Below, one piece after another: positions 1 to 8,090 of a DNA stretch of 64,000 nucleotides (position 1 is its first letter; each line of letters begins with the position of its first letter). The notes under the pieces are model-generated. The model was given only the letters and a program-made list of their open reading frames with translations, ran no database searches and had not been told where the DNA came from. This stretch comes from Verrucomicrobiales bacterium (GTDB taxonomy: Bacteria > Verrucomicrobiota > Verrucomicrobiia > Methylacidiphilales > JAAUTS01). The position numbers were made by a program, and so were the translations under genes. The DNA lies in assembly GCA_031256975.1 (NCBI GenBank), contig JAIRPN010000017.1:1-64000 (forward strand), written 5' to 3'.

Positions 1-14
1 AATTTAAATAAAAC

Positions 15-43
15 CTCAGCGAACTCTGCGCCTCTGCGGTGAA
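15..43. repeat. Right arm of a dispersed inverted repeat upstream of the first RHH gene
   Basis: This 29-bp stretch (begins CTCAGCGAACTCTGCGCC, ends GCGGTGAA) matches 48553-48581 with only a few changes. There it forms the right arm of an inverted repeat whose left arm starts TTCACCGCAGAGGCGCAG. Here the left arm would lie before the window start. In both places it sits just upstream of the same small ribbon-helix-helix gene. The arm resembles the CAGAGGCGCAGAG-type repeats I recall from many environmental bacterial genomes; that resemblance is from memory. Confidence 0.7.
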
Positions 44-51
44 CCTTTTTT

Positions 52-264
52 ATGAAAAAGAACATCATTCAATATCCAGGCAACCCCATTCCGGTGCGGC
101 TGGAGGCGGAACAGAACGAATTGCTCGAGGAGTTCCAGACCAAGACCGGGCTCGGCAAGTCTTTCATCATCCGTCGCTGCATCAGCTACGCGCTGCGGAA
201 GTTCGCCAGCGAGGAGGTCAACATCCTGACGTTGAAAGAAGCCAAGGGCCCGGCAGGCAAATGA
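52..264 (+). CDS. Small ribbon-helix-helix-like DNA-binding protein, copy 1 (70 aa)
   Basis: The 70-residue product has the shape of a CopG/Arc-type ribbon-helix-helix protein: a short strand (IPVRL, residues 13-17), helix A (EAEQNELLEEFQTKTG) and helix B (GKSFIIRRCISYALRKFA). Such proteins bind DNA as dimers, often as antitoxins or autoregulators, but no toxin gene lies beside it; the next gene is convergent. Residues 1-61 are identical to the copy at 48590-48787, while about 14 of those codons differ synonymously. This means the protein is under strong constraint and the duplication is not recent. The C-terminal nine residues differ. Function is inferred from fold only. Confidence 0.7.
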   Translation: MKKNIIQYPGNPIPVRLEAEQNELLEEFQTKTGLGKSFIIRRCISYALRKFASEEVNILTLKEAKGPAGK

Positions 265-276
265 TTTGCCGCCGGA

Positions 277-1278
277 TCACTTTACCTTGGGAACGGAGAG
301 GATGATTTTGCCGCCGGTCGCTTCGGTGAGTTCCTTGACGAAATCCCGCCCGTAATTTGTTTCGCCCATTTTGCCGGAAAAATTATGGGCGATGATGCGG
401 ACGTGCCGGGCGGTGACGTCCTTGAGGATTTTCTTGTACCAGCCCTTGTTGACCTGGTCCTCAAAGTCGGAAAACCAGTAGATCGTATCGACATTTTTTT
501 TCAGCAGGAGCTGGAAGGCGAACTGGGTGGGGCCGATGTCGCCGCCGTAGAGGTAATAAACGTTGGGAATCGATTTGAGGTGCTTGATCATCTTTGCCGT
601 TTCCGGCGACTTCTGGGCGAGAATCAGCTGGTTGAGGATGGACTTGGCGCCCGCGGCGTCGCGTTGCGGGTCGACCCTGGCCTTGGAGAAGTCGAGGACC
701 TGCACCTGTTCTTCCGTGACGTTGTCGGACATGCCGCAGCCGAACACCAGCACGATGAAGGCGTTCTTGAAACTCTTTTCGATTTCATCGACCACGGCGG
801 GCAGGAACTGGTGGCCCGAGCCGGAGACGTCCAGAATCACCCCCAGCTGGTCGCTTTCAACGGTGGTGCCGAAGATGTTGCCGATGGCGACCTTCCTGGC
901 GAGGCTGGCGTCGCTCCGCGCGTTGCTGGTGGTGACGGGCTTGGCGATCGCGCTGCTGTCCATGGCATACACGGAGGGGATCTGCACGGACGGCGCGTTG
1001 CTGGTGGTGACGGAGGAGGCGATCATTTCCGCGGCGGGAGTCGTTTGCAGGGTCGAATCGGCCGGCTGGGGGTTGTCGACAACCGGGTCGGGGGTGTCCT
1101 CGGGGATCTCGGGGGGCGGTTCGGTCAACGCCTGGGTATTGGCATCGGGACTGCCGATGGGCGTCACCTTGGGCGTCACGGCCTGGATGATGACCCAGCT
1201 CCCGACCAGCAGGAAGATGAGCAGGTGCAGCAGCACCGACACGCCGAAGGCCCCGAAGGATAATTTGATGCGTTTCAC
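277..1278 (-). CDS. Membrane-anchored von Willebrand factor A-like protein (333 aa)
   Basis: A GTG start lies 4 bp after the stop of the upstream glycyl radical enzyme, so this is the last gene of that operon. Residues about 10-33 form one transmembrane helix (VSVLLHLLIFLLVGSWVII). A proline- and threonine-rich linker follows (about 36-125) and then a VWA-like domain with an apparent MIDAS motif, D150-V-S-G-S154. The N-terminal anchor plus Pro-rich linker recalls TonB or BatA-type proteins, so the domain should face the periplasm. VWA domains bind a metal ion and partner proteins; no enzyme activity is expected. What it does beside a glycyl radical enzyme is unknown. The domain call rests on the motif and predicted fold only. 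Confidence 0.7.
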   Translation of the reverse strand: MKRIKLSFGAFGVSVLLHLLIFLLVGSWVIIQAVTPKVTPIGSPDANTQALTEPPPEIPEDTPDPVVDNPQPADSTLQTTPAAEMIASSVTTSNAPSVQIPSVYAMDSSAIAKPVTTSNARSDASLARKVAIGNIFGTTVESDQLGVILDVSGSGHQFLPAVVDEIEKSFKNAFIVLVFGCGMSDNVTEEQVQVLDFSKARVDPQRDAAGAKSILNQLILAQKSPETAKMIKHLKSIPNVYYLYGGDIGPTQFAFQLLLKKNVDTIYWFSDFEDQVNKGWYKKILKDVTARHVRIIAHNFSGKMGETNYGRDFVKELTEATGGKIILSVPKVK

Positions 1279-1282
1279 AAGT

Positions 1283-3433
1283 TCAGGCCGCCTGTTCGTG
1301 GATGATGCGGTTGACCACCAATTGCCGGAATTCCTGCGACAGGCTGGCGAAATAGGCGGTGAAGCCGGTCACGCGCACCACCAGGTCCGGGTATTTTTCC
1401 GGATGCAAATGGGCATCGCGGATTTTCCCGGCGTCGACAATGTTGATGTTGATCAGGGTGCCGCCAAGGGCGAAGTGGGACTTGATCAGGTTGCCGACCA
1501 CGGCCTTGGCGTTGGGCGAACGCCCGGAGCAGGGGTCCACTTCCAGTTGCAGGGGAGCGGTGTTGCCGTAACCGGGCTGCACCTCCGCGACGGCCTTGAC
1601 GATGGCGGTCAGCGCGCCGTCCTTGCGAAAGCCGGGATGCGGATTGGCCCCGTGTGAAATGGGCTCGAGGGCCTTGCGCCCGTTGGGAGTGGCGCCGACG
1701 TTTTTGCCGAAGCGCACTGTGTCGGCCCATGAAAACCAGCCGGGGATCAAATTGCGGCCGCCCGGCGTCGCCGAGGCCTTTACGCCGGAGGTGAACAGTC
1801 CGGTGAGTTGCTCCGCCCATTGGTCGCCAAGGGAATGCCCGTGCCCGAAGCGGGGCGAGCCCGCCAGGATAAGCCGGATTTTTTCACCTTCCGTCCCGGC
1901 GAAATTGGTCGCCAGGGCCTGCGCGACCTCCTGCCAGCTGAGCCGTTTTTCACGCTCGATGCGTTGTTCCAGCGCGGCGAAGGAATCGGCGACCGTGGCA
2001 AGCCCGGCGCCGTCGATGCACATGTTGTAAAAATCAACCCCGCCGTGCGAGGCATCGCGGCCGCGCTCGATCGGGCCGTGGCAGAGCAGGTTCAGCAGCA
2101 GTTCCGGCTCGTTCAGGTATTGGTGATCGAGGTGAAAATCAATGCCGCGCGCGGTGCAGAGGATGGCGCGCTTGAGATGGCTTGAAAAAAGCCCGAACAG
2201 TTTTTCCGTGGAGGGTTCGGGTTGGGTCATGATTTCCTTGAACGCGACTTCAAACACCCTGGCGATATTGATTTTCACCACATCGTTCAGCGTGTATTCG
2301 CGGCCGGGAAGGCTCATCCAGTTGCAGCCGACGGCAATGCGCTCGCGGGCGAGCTCGGCATCAAAGCCGTTTTTCATAAAACCGGCGACCAGGGCCTTGT
2401 CGCCGGAAAAGCGCGGGAAGCCGAGCTGGTGGGTGAACAGGATATCGATGCCCCGCCAGAACAGTTTTTCGTCCAGCCCGTCGTGCACGCGGATGGTGAC
2501 GTTGCAACTGATTCTGAGCAGGTCCGCGGCGTCCAGGATCAGGAAGGACAGGCGCGAAGTCTGGTCGCGCCCGGTTTTGTCCGGGCCGCCGATTTGATAG
2601 TAATGCGGGTCGTTGAGCAGCAGGCAGGCGATGTAGTAGGTGGCGTCCTCATCGTCGATGATGCCCTCGGCGATATCGTGCTCGTAATAGGGACGCAGCA
2701 ATTCGTCTAGCTGCCCGCCCGCGCCGTCGCGGTTGTAAGTGCGCGAGGCCATGTTGAACCAGGCCAGCCATTGGCAGCATTCGCGCAGGGTTGCGGGCGG
2801 CAACTCGACCAGGTGTTCGTTTACCGCGGCGAGCGCTTCCAGGTTTTCACGCTGCAGGGGATTTTCCGCCTTGGCCGCCAGTGCCAGGGCCTGCGCGGCG
2901 GTGCGGGCCATCCAATTTTGCACGCCGCTGATGGCGTCGAGTTCCGCCTGCAATAATTCCGTCGCCTCTTTGTCACCGGCGTGCCGGAGCAGCGATTCCT
3001 GCACCCTGCGTTTCAGGCCGCCCCAGCCCAGTTTCAGGCCGATCCGGTAATCGGGGGCGAAATGCGCGTCGCCGCCAATCCCGGCGGTGATGTCATACAG
3101 CCGCTGCTCGTCTTCCAGGTGCGAATAGTCGAACGGGAACGGCGGGCGGTCGAGCCGGTACTGCGGGCGCATGCGCGACAGCATGAACATCCAGCGTCCG
3201 GCCAGCGCGTCGTCCGGGTCCAGGTAAACGGGGTGATGCTCCATCAATGAACGGAATACTTTTCCCCATGCCGCCGCGCCCTGAAAATTGTCCCCCGGCT
3301 GCCAGTCAAAGTTTTCCGGCGGCAGCACAAAGCCGTAATCGTCCTCGTCCTGCGGCCCCATCCGGTCGAGTTTTTCGCGGGTTTGTTTCAGTTTGCGCTC
3401 ACGCAAGCGTTCCAATTGGCTGCTGTATTTCAT
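1283..3433 (-). CDS. Glycyl radical enzyme of the PFL family, unassigned subclass (716 aa)
   Basis: The C terminus carries the glycyl radical loop R687-V-T-G690-F, where the stable radical would sit. The thiyl-radical cysteine is most likely C370 in AVGCNWMSLPG. Pyruvate formate-lyase has two adjacent cysteines here, and the dehydratase and decarboxylase members have C-x-E. This protein has neither (C-N-W), so its reaction cannot be taken from those subclasses. Other family hallmarks are IGGPDKTGRDQTSRLSF (281-297) and GATPNGRKALEPISHG (580-595). The start is supported by GAGGAA five bases upstream of ATG and lies inside the end of the activase gene (35-bp overlap). Context (GH2, PL22-like lyase) suggests a sugar-derived substrate; that is inference. 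Confidence 0.9.
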   Translation of the reverse strand: MKYSSQLERLRERKLKQTREKLDRMGPQDEDDYGFVLPPENFDWQPGDNFQGAAAWGKVFRSLMEHHPVYLDPDDALAGRWMFMLSRMRPQYRLDRPPFPFDYSHLEDEQRLYDITAGIGGDAHFAPDYRIGLKLGWGGLKRRVQESLLRHAGDKEATELLQAELDAISGVQNWMARTAAQALALAAKAENPLQRENLEALAAVNEHLVELPPATLRECCQWLAWFNMASRTYNRDGAGGQLDELLRPYYEHDIAEGIIDDEDATYYIACLLLNDPHYYQIGGPDKTGRDQTSRLSFLILDAADLLRISCNVTIRVHDGLDEKLFWRGIDILFTHQLGFPRFSGDKALVAGFMKNGFDAELARERIAVGCNWMSLPGREYTLNDVVKINIARVFEVAFKEIMTQPEPSTEKLFGLFSSHLKRAILCTARGIDFHLDHQYLNEPELLLNLLCHGPIERGRDASHGGVDFYNMCIDGAGLATVADSFAALEQRIEREKRLSWQEVAQALATNFAGTEGEKIRLILAGSPRFGHGHSLGDQWAEQLTGLFTSGVKASATPGGRNLIPGWFSWADTVRFGKNVGATPNGRKALEPISHGANPHPGFRKDGALTAIVKAVAEVQPGYGNTAPLQLEVDPCSGRSPNAKAVVGNLIKSHFALGGTLININIVDAGKIRDAHLHPEKYPDLVVRVTGFTAYFASLSQEFRQLVVNRIIHEQAA

Positions 3434-4340
3434 GATGTTCCTCGGTTCCGTTGATCAAAAGTTTCATGCCTGCGGACAATGCCGTATCGGCAAGCAGGCG
3501 CAGGGTTTCCGCGTCGGGCGCACGAAGCCGGGGCGCGGGCAGGCCGAGCGCCGCGTATTTCCCGGTGCCGAGCGGGTGGTAGGGCAGGAATTCGTAATAA
3601 AGCAAATGCCGCAAGGGCTTCAGCACGGCGACGATTTTTTCGATTTCCGCGACGGAGTCATTGATCCCGGCAATCAGCGGTGTGCGGGCGATCAGCGCTT
3701 TGCCGGAACGGTTGAGCAGGGCGAGATTTTTGAACAGCCAATGATTGTCCGCGCCCGTGTACCGGCGGTGAAGCCCGGAGTCAAAGGCCTTGATATCGAA
3801 GATGACCAGGTCCAATGCGGGCAGCAGGGGTTCCAGTCGCGACCACGGGTAACACAGGGTGGTTTCAATTGCCGTATGAATACCTGCGTTGCGGCAGGCT
3901 TGCAGAATTTCCCGCGCGAATTTCGCCTGGATGACCGGTTCGCCGCCGGACAGGGTGACCCCGCCGCCTTCATGGTAAAAGGCCTCATCCTCGAGGATTT
4001 CCGCCATGACTCCTTCGACCTTCATTCGTTTGCCGGCAATACGGAGCCCGGAGGCCGGGCAGCGGCCGGAACAGATGCCGCAGGCGCGGCAATGCTCGCG
4101 CGCGATCCTGTGACTGCCGTTTGAATCAAAATGATGGTTTTGTTCCGGGCAAACTTCCACGCATTCACCGCAGCCGATGCAGTTTTGCGCGTAAAACAAC
4201 AGCTCGGGCGACAAGCCGATGGTTTCCGGATTGTGGCACCAGGCGCAATGCAAGTGACAGCCCTTCAGAAACACGGTGCTGCGGATGCCCGGCCCGTCAT
4301 GCAGGGAAAAGCGCTGGATGTCCGTGACGATGCCGGTCAT
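3399..4340 (-). CDS. Glycyl radical enzyme-activating protein, radical SAM (313 aa)
   Basis: This iron-sulfur enzyme would use S-adenosylmethionine to form the glycyl radical on the enzyme encoded next to it. The radical SAM motif is C28-HLH-C32-AW-C35. An inserted ferredoxin-like segment has two four-cysteine sets (C54, C57, C60, C64 and C84, C87, C90, C94), typical of activases outside the pyruvate formate-lyase group. TLSGGEP at 129-135 is the conserved SAM-binding GGE element. The start is at 4340 because MTGIVTDIQRFSLHDGPGIR is the usual N terminus and this ATG overlaps the upstream stop as ATGA. The reading frame extends 21 codons further upstream, but that part lies inside the GH2 gene. 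Confidence 0.95.
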   Translation of the reverse strand: MTGIVTDIQRFSLHDGPGIRSTVFLKGCHLHCAWCHNPETIGLSPELLFYAQNCIGCGECVEVCPEQNHHFDSNGSHRIAREHCRACGICSGRCPASGLRIAGKRMKVEGVMAEILEDEAFYHEGGGVTLSGGEPVIQAKFAREILQACRNAGIHTAIETTLCYPWSRLEPLLPALDLVIFDIKAFDSGLHRRYTGADNHWLFKNLALLNRSGKALIARTPLIAGINDSVAEIEKIVAVLKPLRHLLYYEFLPYHPLGTGKYAALGLPAPRLRAPDAETLRLLADTALSAGMKLLINGTEEHHEIQQPIGTLA

Positions 4341-6838
4341 GGCTTTCCCCCGAGCTGGTTGCCGACATGCAGGACCCGCGGCTTGGCATGATCCCGCGGC
4401 CACGGCAGCACGCGGGTTTGATTGGGCAGCAGGTCGAAAAAGTTGTCGGATAATTGGTCGTCGCCGTCCAGATCCAGGCAGACATTCCAGGCAAACCGGT
4501 CGGCGGTCAGGCGGAGCTCATCGCCGGTATGTTGAATCTGGATTTTTGCTTCCGGCCAGTGGATGTCCTTGAAATAAGGCAGGAACAGCCGGTCCTGGGC
4601 GATTAATCGGCCGTCCTGTTCCAGCGCGGCGAAGGCGAAGGACTTGGCGACGCCAAGGCGCTGCCAGTCGTCAAAGGCAAATTGTGCCAGCAGGGTGGAG
4701 GCATTGGGGGCGAGCGTGACTTCGGTTTCATGTGCCAGGGGATAGTCCCCGGTTGCCAGCGAGCACAGGCCAAAGCGCAAGCGGCCCCGCCATTCCGCGC
4801 CTTCGTTTACGCCGTACACATTAACAAAGCCGTCTTCCTGCGCCACGACCGGCAGGATTGGTGCAAAGGCCCGGCGTACCGGATGGAATGACGGGGTGCG
4901 GCGCAAATAGTAGTCGACAATGGTCCAACTGCGCACCGACGGCCATGCGTCGTTGTACATCCAGAACACCGCGCCGGCGCTGTCGAATTTGCGGCGCCGG
5001 AAATTCCGGATGAACGCCGATAATGCCTCGCCCTGCAACAACCCGGCCCAGAAAACAAAGTTCTCAAGCGGCAGGTCCCCTGGTTTTAAACCAAGCCATT
5101 GTTCGATGGCGGCATCGGTCGCACGCCTGGGGAACCAGAAGGTGACGGCATTCTCATGGTGCGTCCATTCGGGCGAGTCGATGCGTTGGCTGCCGGTGCC
5201 GAGGCAGGCGCGCATGGTTGGCAATGCTGTCGGGCCGAGGAAGCCGCCCTCATTCGGAAAGCGGCAGGACATGTCGCGGTACTTGCGGAAATCGGTGTCG
5301 CCAAAGCCGATCGACCATGCGTGCTGGTCGCCGCTATGCCAGTCGTTGGGCGGGATGCCGGGCGATGAGAACGGTGAACTCGGATGGTAAAAGCGCGAGG
5401 GGTCTTCGCGGCGCATCACGAGCGGGAGCTCGGCATGGAACAGGCCGTGATCGGTGTGCAGGGGCGGGCGCAGGAAGGGCGGCCATTCGTGGTTAGCGAG
5501 TTCGAGTTCGTTGTTGCCGCACCAGATGAAGAGCGAGGCATGTTCGGCAAGCCGGCGCACCTGGTGCCGGGCCTCGTGCAGCACGTCATGCAAAAAACCG
5601 GCGTCATGCGCCGGGTATTTGGCGCAGGCGAAGACAAACTCCTGCCAGACCAGCAGGCCGCGTTCATCGCAGTACCGGTAAAATTCCTCGCTCTCATAAA
5701 CGCCGCCGCCCCAGACCCGCAGGCAGTTGAAGTTGGCGGCAAGGGCGTGATCGACCAGCGCGCGGGTTTTCTCCGCCGTAACACGCGAGGGAATGAGGTC
5801 GGCGGGCACGAAATTGGCGCCTTTGACAAAAATCGGCTTTCGGTTGATTTCGACCACAAACCAGGAGCCTTCCTTGGGATGGGGATCCTGATTGATGCGG
5901 ACATGGCGGAATCCGAGCTGTTTGCCGGTTTGGTAAATTATATTGCCGCCCGAACTGATGGTGATGTCGACGCGGTATAATTTTTGCGGGCCATGTCCGA
6001 CCGGATGCCAGAGTTCCGGGTGGTCAACGGCAAGGACGGTTTCCAGCCGGTCCTGCCCGGCGGTGATTTTTTGCGTGGCAGTTGCGGTCAGCGAGAGTTC
6101 CGGCACCGTTGCGGTCAGCGTCAGTTCCGCTTCGTTGCCGGTAGGGTCGGCCCAGGCGCGGACGGTGATTGTTCCCCGGCGCAAATCGGCCGATAACTCG
6201 GAGAAGGCGGCGCTTTGGCGGATGCGGGCGGTTTCGGCGATTTCAAGAAAGACAGCGCCGGGAATGCCGACCGTGATCAGGCGCGGCGACCAATCCCAGC
6301 CAAACACATACTGCGGTTTGCGGATGCGGCAGCGTTTGGTGACTTCATGGTCAAAGCTGTTGGCGGTGTTTGCCGCGTCGTATTGCGCGGCGTAAATCAG
6401 GCCGCAGTCAAGCTGGACGAGCAGATCGTTTTCACCGGCGACCAGCAAATCCGTGACGTCGACCCGGCAGGGATAAAAATAATTGTGGTGCCGGGCGATT
6501 TCTTTGCCATTGAGAAAAATCACGGCGGCAAGGTCGAGGCATTCGAAGCTCAGCCAGGCGCGGGCACCCCCGGCAAGGGCGGGCGCGGTGAAGCTTCGCC
6601 GGTAAAACCAATAATTATCCTCGATCCAGCGGCAGTGCTGGCTGTTGAGCCCGAGGGTGGGCTCGCTGATTTGCCCGGCTGCCAGCAGCGCCTCGTGAAC
6701 AGTGCCGGGAACCGGTGCGGGCAAGGGCGGGAGTGACTCGCGATCCTTGGCAAGCAGGCGCTCCAGGCTGTCGCCGCGCTGCCCGTCAAAGCGGTGCAGT
6801 TGCCAGGTGCCGGCAAGGTCAATGCGTTGATTGCTCAT
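4337..6838 (-). CDS. Glycoside hydrolase family 2, beta-mannosidase-like (833 aa)
   Basis: The layout is that of GH2 beta-mannosidases: an N-terminal sugar-binding jelly-roll (GTWQLHRF, WFYRRSF, LNGKEI), an immunoglobulin-like domain, then a TIM barrel from about residue 330. NFNCLRVWGGGVYE and WCGNNE444 fit the acid/base region, and NE530GGFLG is at the expected place of the nucleophile, replacing the more usual SEFG. Family members remove beta-mannosyl (some glucosaminyl) residues from the non-reducing end. No signal peptide is seen, so it should act in the cytoplasm on imported oligosaccharides. It overlaps the upstream lyase gene by 20 bp and the activase by 4 bp. Exact specificity is unproven. 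Confidence 0.85.
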   Translation of the reverse strand: MSNQRIDLAGTWQLHRFDGQRGDSLERLLAKDRESLPPLPAPVPGTVHEALLAAGQISEPTLGLNSQHCRWIEDNYWFYRRSFTAPALAGGARAWLSFECLDLAAVIFLNGKEIARHHNYFYPCRVDVTDLLVAGENDLLVQLDCGLIYAAQYDAANTANSFDHEVTKRCRIRKPQYVFGWDWSPRLITVGIPGAVFLEIAETARIRQSAAFSELSADLRRGTITVRAWADPTGNEAELTLTATVPELSLTATATQKITAGQDRLETVLAVDHPELWHPVGHGPQKLYRVDITISSGGNIIYQTGKQLGFRHVRINQDPHPKEGSWFVVEINRKPIFVKGANFVPADLIPSRVTAEKTRALVDHALAANFNCLRVWGGGVYESEEFYRYCDERGLLVWQEFVFACAKYPAHDAGFLHDVLHEARHQVRRLAEHASLFIWCGNNELELANHEWPPFLRPPLHTDHGLFHAELPLVMRREDPSRFYHPSSPFSSPGIPPNDWHSGDQHAWSIGFGDTDFRKYRDMSCRFPNEGGFLGPTALPTMRACLGTGSQRIDSPEWTHHENAVTFWFPRRATDAAIEQWLGLKPGDLPLENFVFWAGLLQGEALSAFIRNFRRRKFDSAGAVFWMYNDAWPSVRSWTIVDYYLRRTPSFHPVRRAFAPILPVVAQEDGFVNVYGVNEGAEWRGRLRFGLCSLATGDYPLAHETEVTLAPNASTLLAQFAFDDWQRLGVAKSFAFAALEQDGRLIAQDRLFLPYFKDIHWPEAKIQIQHTGDELRLTADRFAWNVCLDLDGDDQLSDNFFDLLPNQTRVLPWPRDHAKPRVLHVGNQLGGKP

Positions 6839-7973
6839 GGTTGGTAAGTTGGTTGACTGCCACCAGGGCGACGTCGAGCTTGCCCAGAACAGTGGTGGTG
6901 TAGCAGATAAATTCGTCGTTCAGGCAGAAGCGCGGCATGGCGTGGTGATGGTAGCGGTAACGGTCGTCCGGCAACGGAGGCAGGAAGGTGGCAATGGTGG
7001 TGACCTTGCCGGTGCCGCGGTCCATGAACAGCACGTTGTTTTCTTCGGCCGACGGCGCACAGTTGGCGACCAGCAGTTGCTCGTCGTGATTCGCATGCGC
7101 AAAGGAAACCGTTGGCAATGCCCAAGCCAAGGTCTCGGGTGGGTCTTCGTTTGCAGAAGGGGTGGTGTTTTTGAGTTCGACGTATTTCACGCCGTGATGA
7201 TAGTGAATGAACCAGATCCGCTGTCCGTCGGCGCTCCACCATTCATGACCGTGCCTATTGCAGCCGATTTTTGGCAGAACCGGGAACGCGGAGCCGCCGC
7301 GGCGAATGAGATGCATCCGGTTATCGATGGAGGAAACTTCCCCGGTGAGCGGGTGAATCGCGGAGTCCTGGGCGATTAATTGCAAATCAGGATCGACCGG
7401 ATTGAATTGGCCGTGATTGTAGCAGCGGTCAAATTTTTGCCACAACCGCACGGGTGTGCCGTCGAGCGGGATATCGCCGACGAAGCAGTCGGTGCCGATC
7501 TCGGCGTCGAAATTCAGGCTTTTGCCGTCGGCGGAAAAAGTCAGGTGCGTGGCGGTACGGTGTGGTCTGCGCCCGCGGACCATGCTGTCCGGCAGGCGAT
7601 TGATGAAAACGGGTTTGTCGCCCGGCTGCGGGCCGCGTTTCCAAACATCCTGCCCGCGGCACCAATAAGCTTCGCCGGTAAGCGGATCAACGACCGGCGA
7701 GGCATCGAGAAACTGGGTCTCGGGAAAGTCGTGGATTTTGTTGTCATGGAAATCGGCCACGCCGAGGGAGAGCATCGAGGACGGCGGAAACGCCTGATAA
7801 AACCAGAGGTAACGCCCGTCGCTGGAACAGCCGTCATTGACGAAATAAAACGAGCGTTGCTGGATTGCCGACGCTGATTTGAGGATAAAACTTTCGATGC
7901 CGGAGTGTGGATCTTTCCAAATCGTAAACAACGGGGAGTTGCGAATTTCAGTGGCAGAAAACGGGTGTGTCAT
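6819..7973 (-). CDS. Oligogalacturonate lyase-like (PL22-type) beta-propeller protein, copy A (384 aa)
   Basis: The protein resembles oligogalacturonate lyases (Pectate_lyase22): repeated propeller blades and the blocks CYNHGQFNPVDPDLQLIAQD, GHEWWSADG and FCLNDEFICYTTT. The family cleaves unsaturated or saturated oligouronides by beta-elimination, usually in the cytoplasm; there is no signal peptide here. It is about half identical to copy B (11838-12974). The C-terminal putative metal site reads HHHAMP here but HIHPHP in copy B, so one histidine is lost. ATG at 7973 was chosen over a TTG 15 codons upstream because copy B begins at the equivalent place. It is the first gene of the operon running down to 277. 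Confidence 0.75.
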   Translation of the reverse strand: MTHPFSATEIRNSPLFTIWKDPHSGIESFILKSASAIQQRSFYFVNDGCSSDGRYLWFYQAFPPSSMLSLGVADFHDNKIHDFPETQFLDASPVVDPLTGEAYWCRGQDVWKRGPQPGDKPVFINRLPDSMVRGRRPHRTATHLTFSADGKSLNFDAEIGTDCFVGDIPLDGTPVRLWQKFDRCYNHGQFNPVDPDLQLIAQDSAIHPLTGEVSSIDNRMHLIRRGGSAFPVLPKIGCNRHGHEWWSADGQRIWFIHYHHGVKYVELKNTTPSANEDPPETLAWALPTVSFAHANHDEQLLVANCAPSAEENNVLFMDRGTGKVTTIATFLPPLPDDRYRYHHHAMPRFCLNDEFICYTTTVLGKLDVALVAVNQLTNHEQSTH

Positions 7974-8090
7974 AAGACTTGTCGGTACTGTCGAATATGC
8001 AAAAGAATAGTATGGCAAAATAAGGAAAATTCAATTACAATTATTGCATAAAATTACTAAAAATTGGTTAATTTTTGCATAATTACTCTT
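7974..8090. promoter_or_regulatory. Divergent AT-rich promoter region
   Basis: This 117-bp gap separates the PL22-like operon (leftward) from the gene at 8091 (rightward). It is very AT-rich and contains TTGCATAAAATT (8045-8056) and TTTTTGCATAATT (8072-8084). These are weaker versions of the A/T-flanked TTGCAA element found at the other promoters of this locus. No clear Shine-Dalgarno precedes either start. Confidence 0.45.

Noticed and set aside
385-1263. 292-codon open frame on the plus strand opposite the VWA gene
   Set aside because: Antisense shadow in GC-rich DNA; the minus-strand product has a clear membrane anchor and MIDAS motif.
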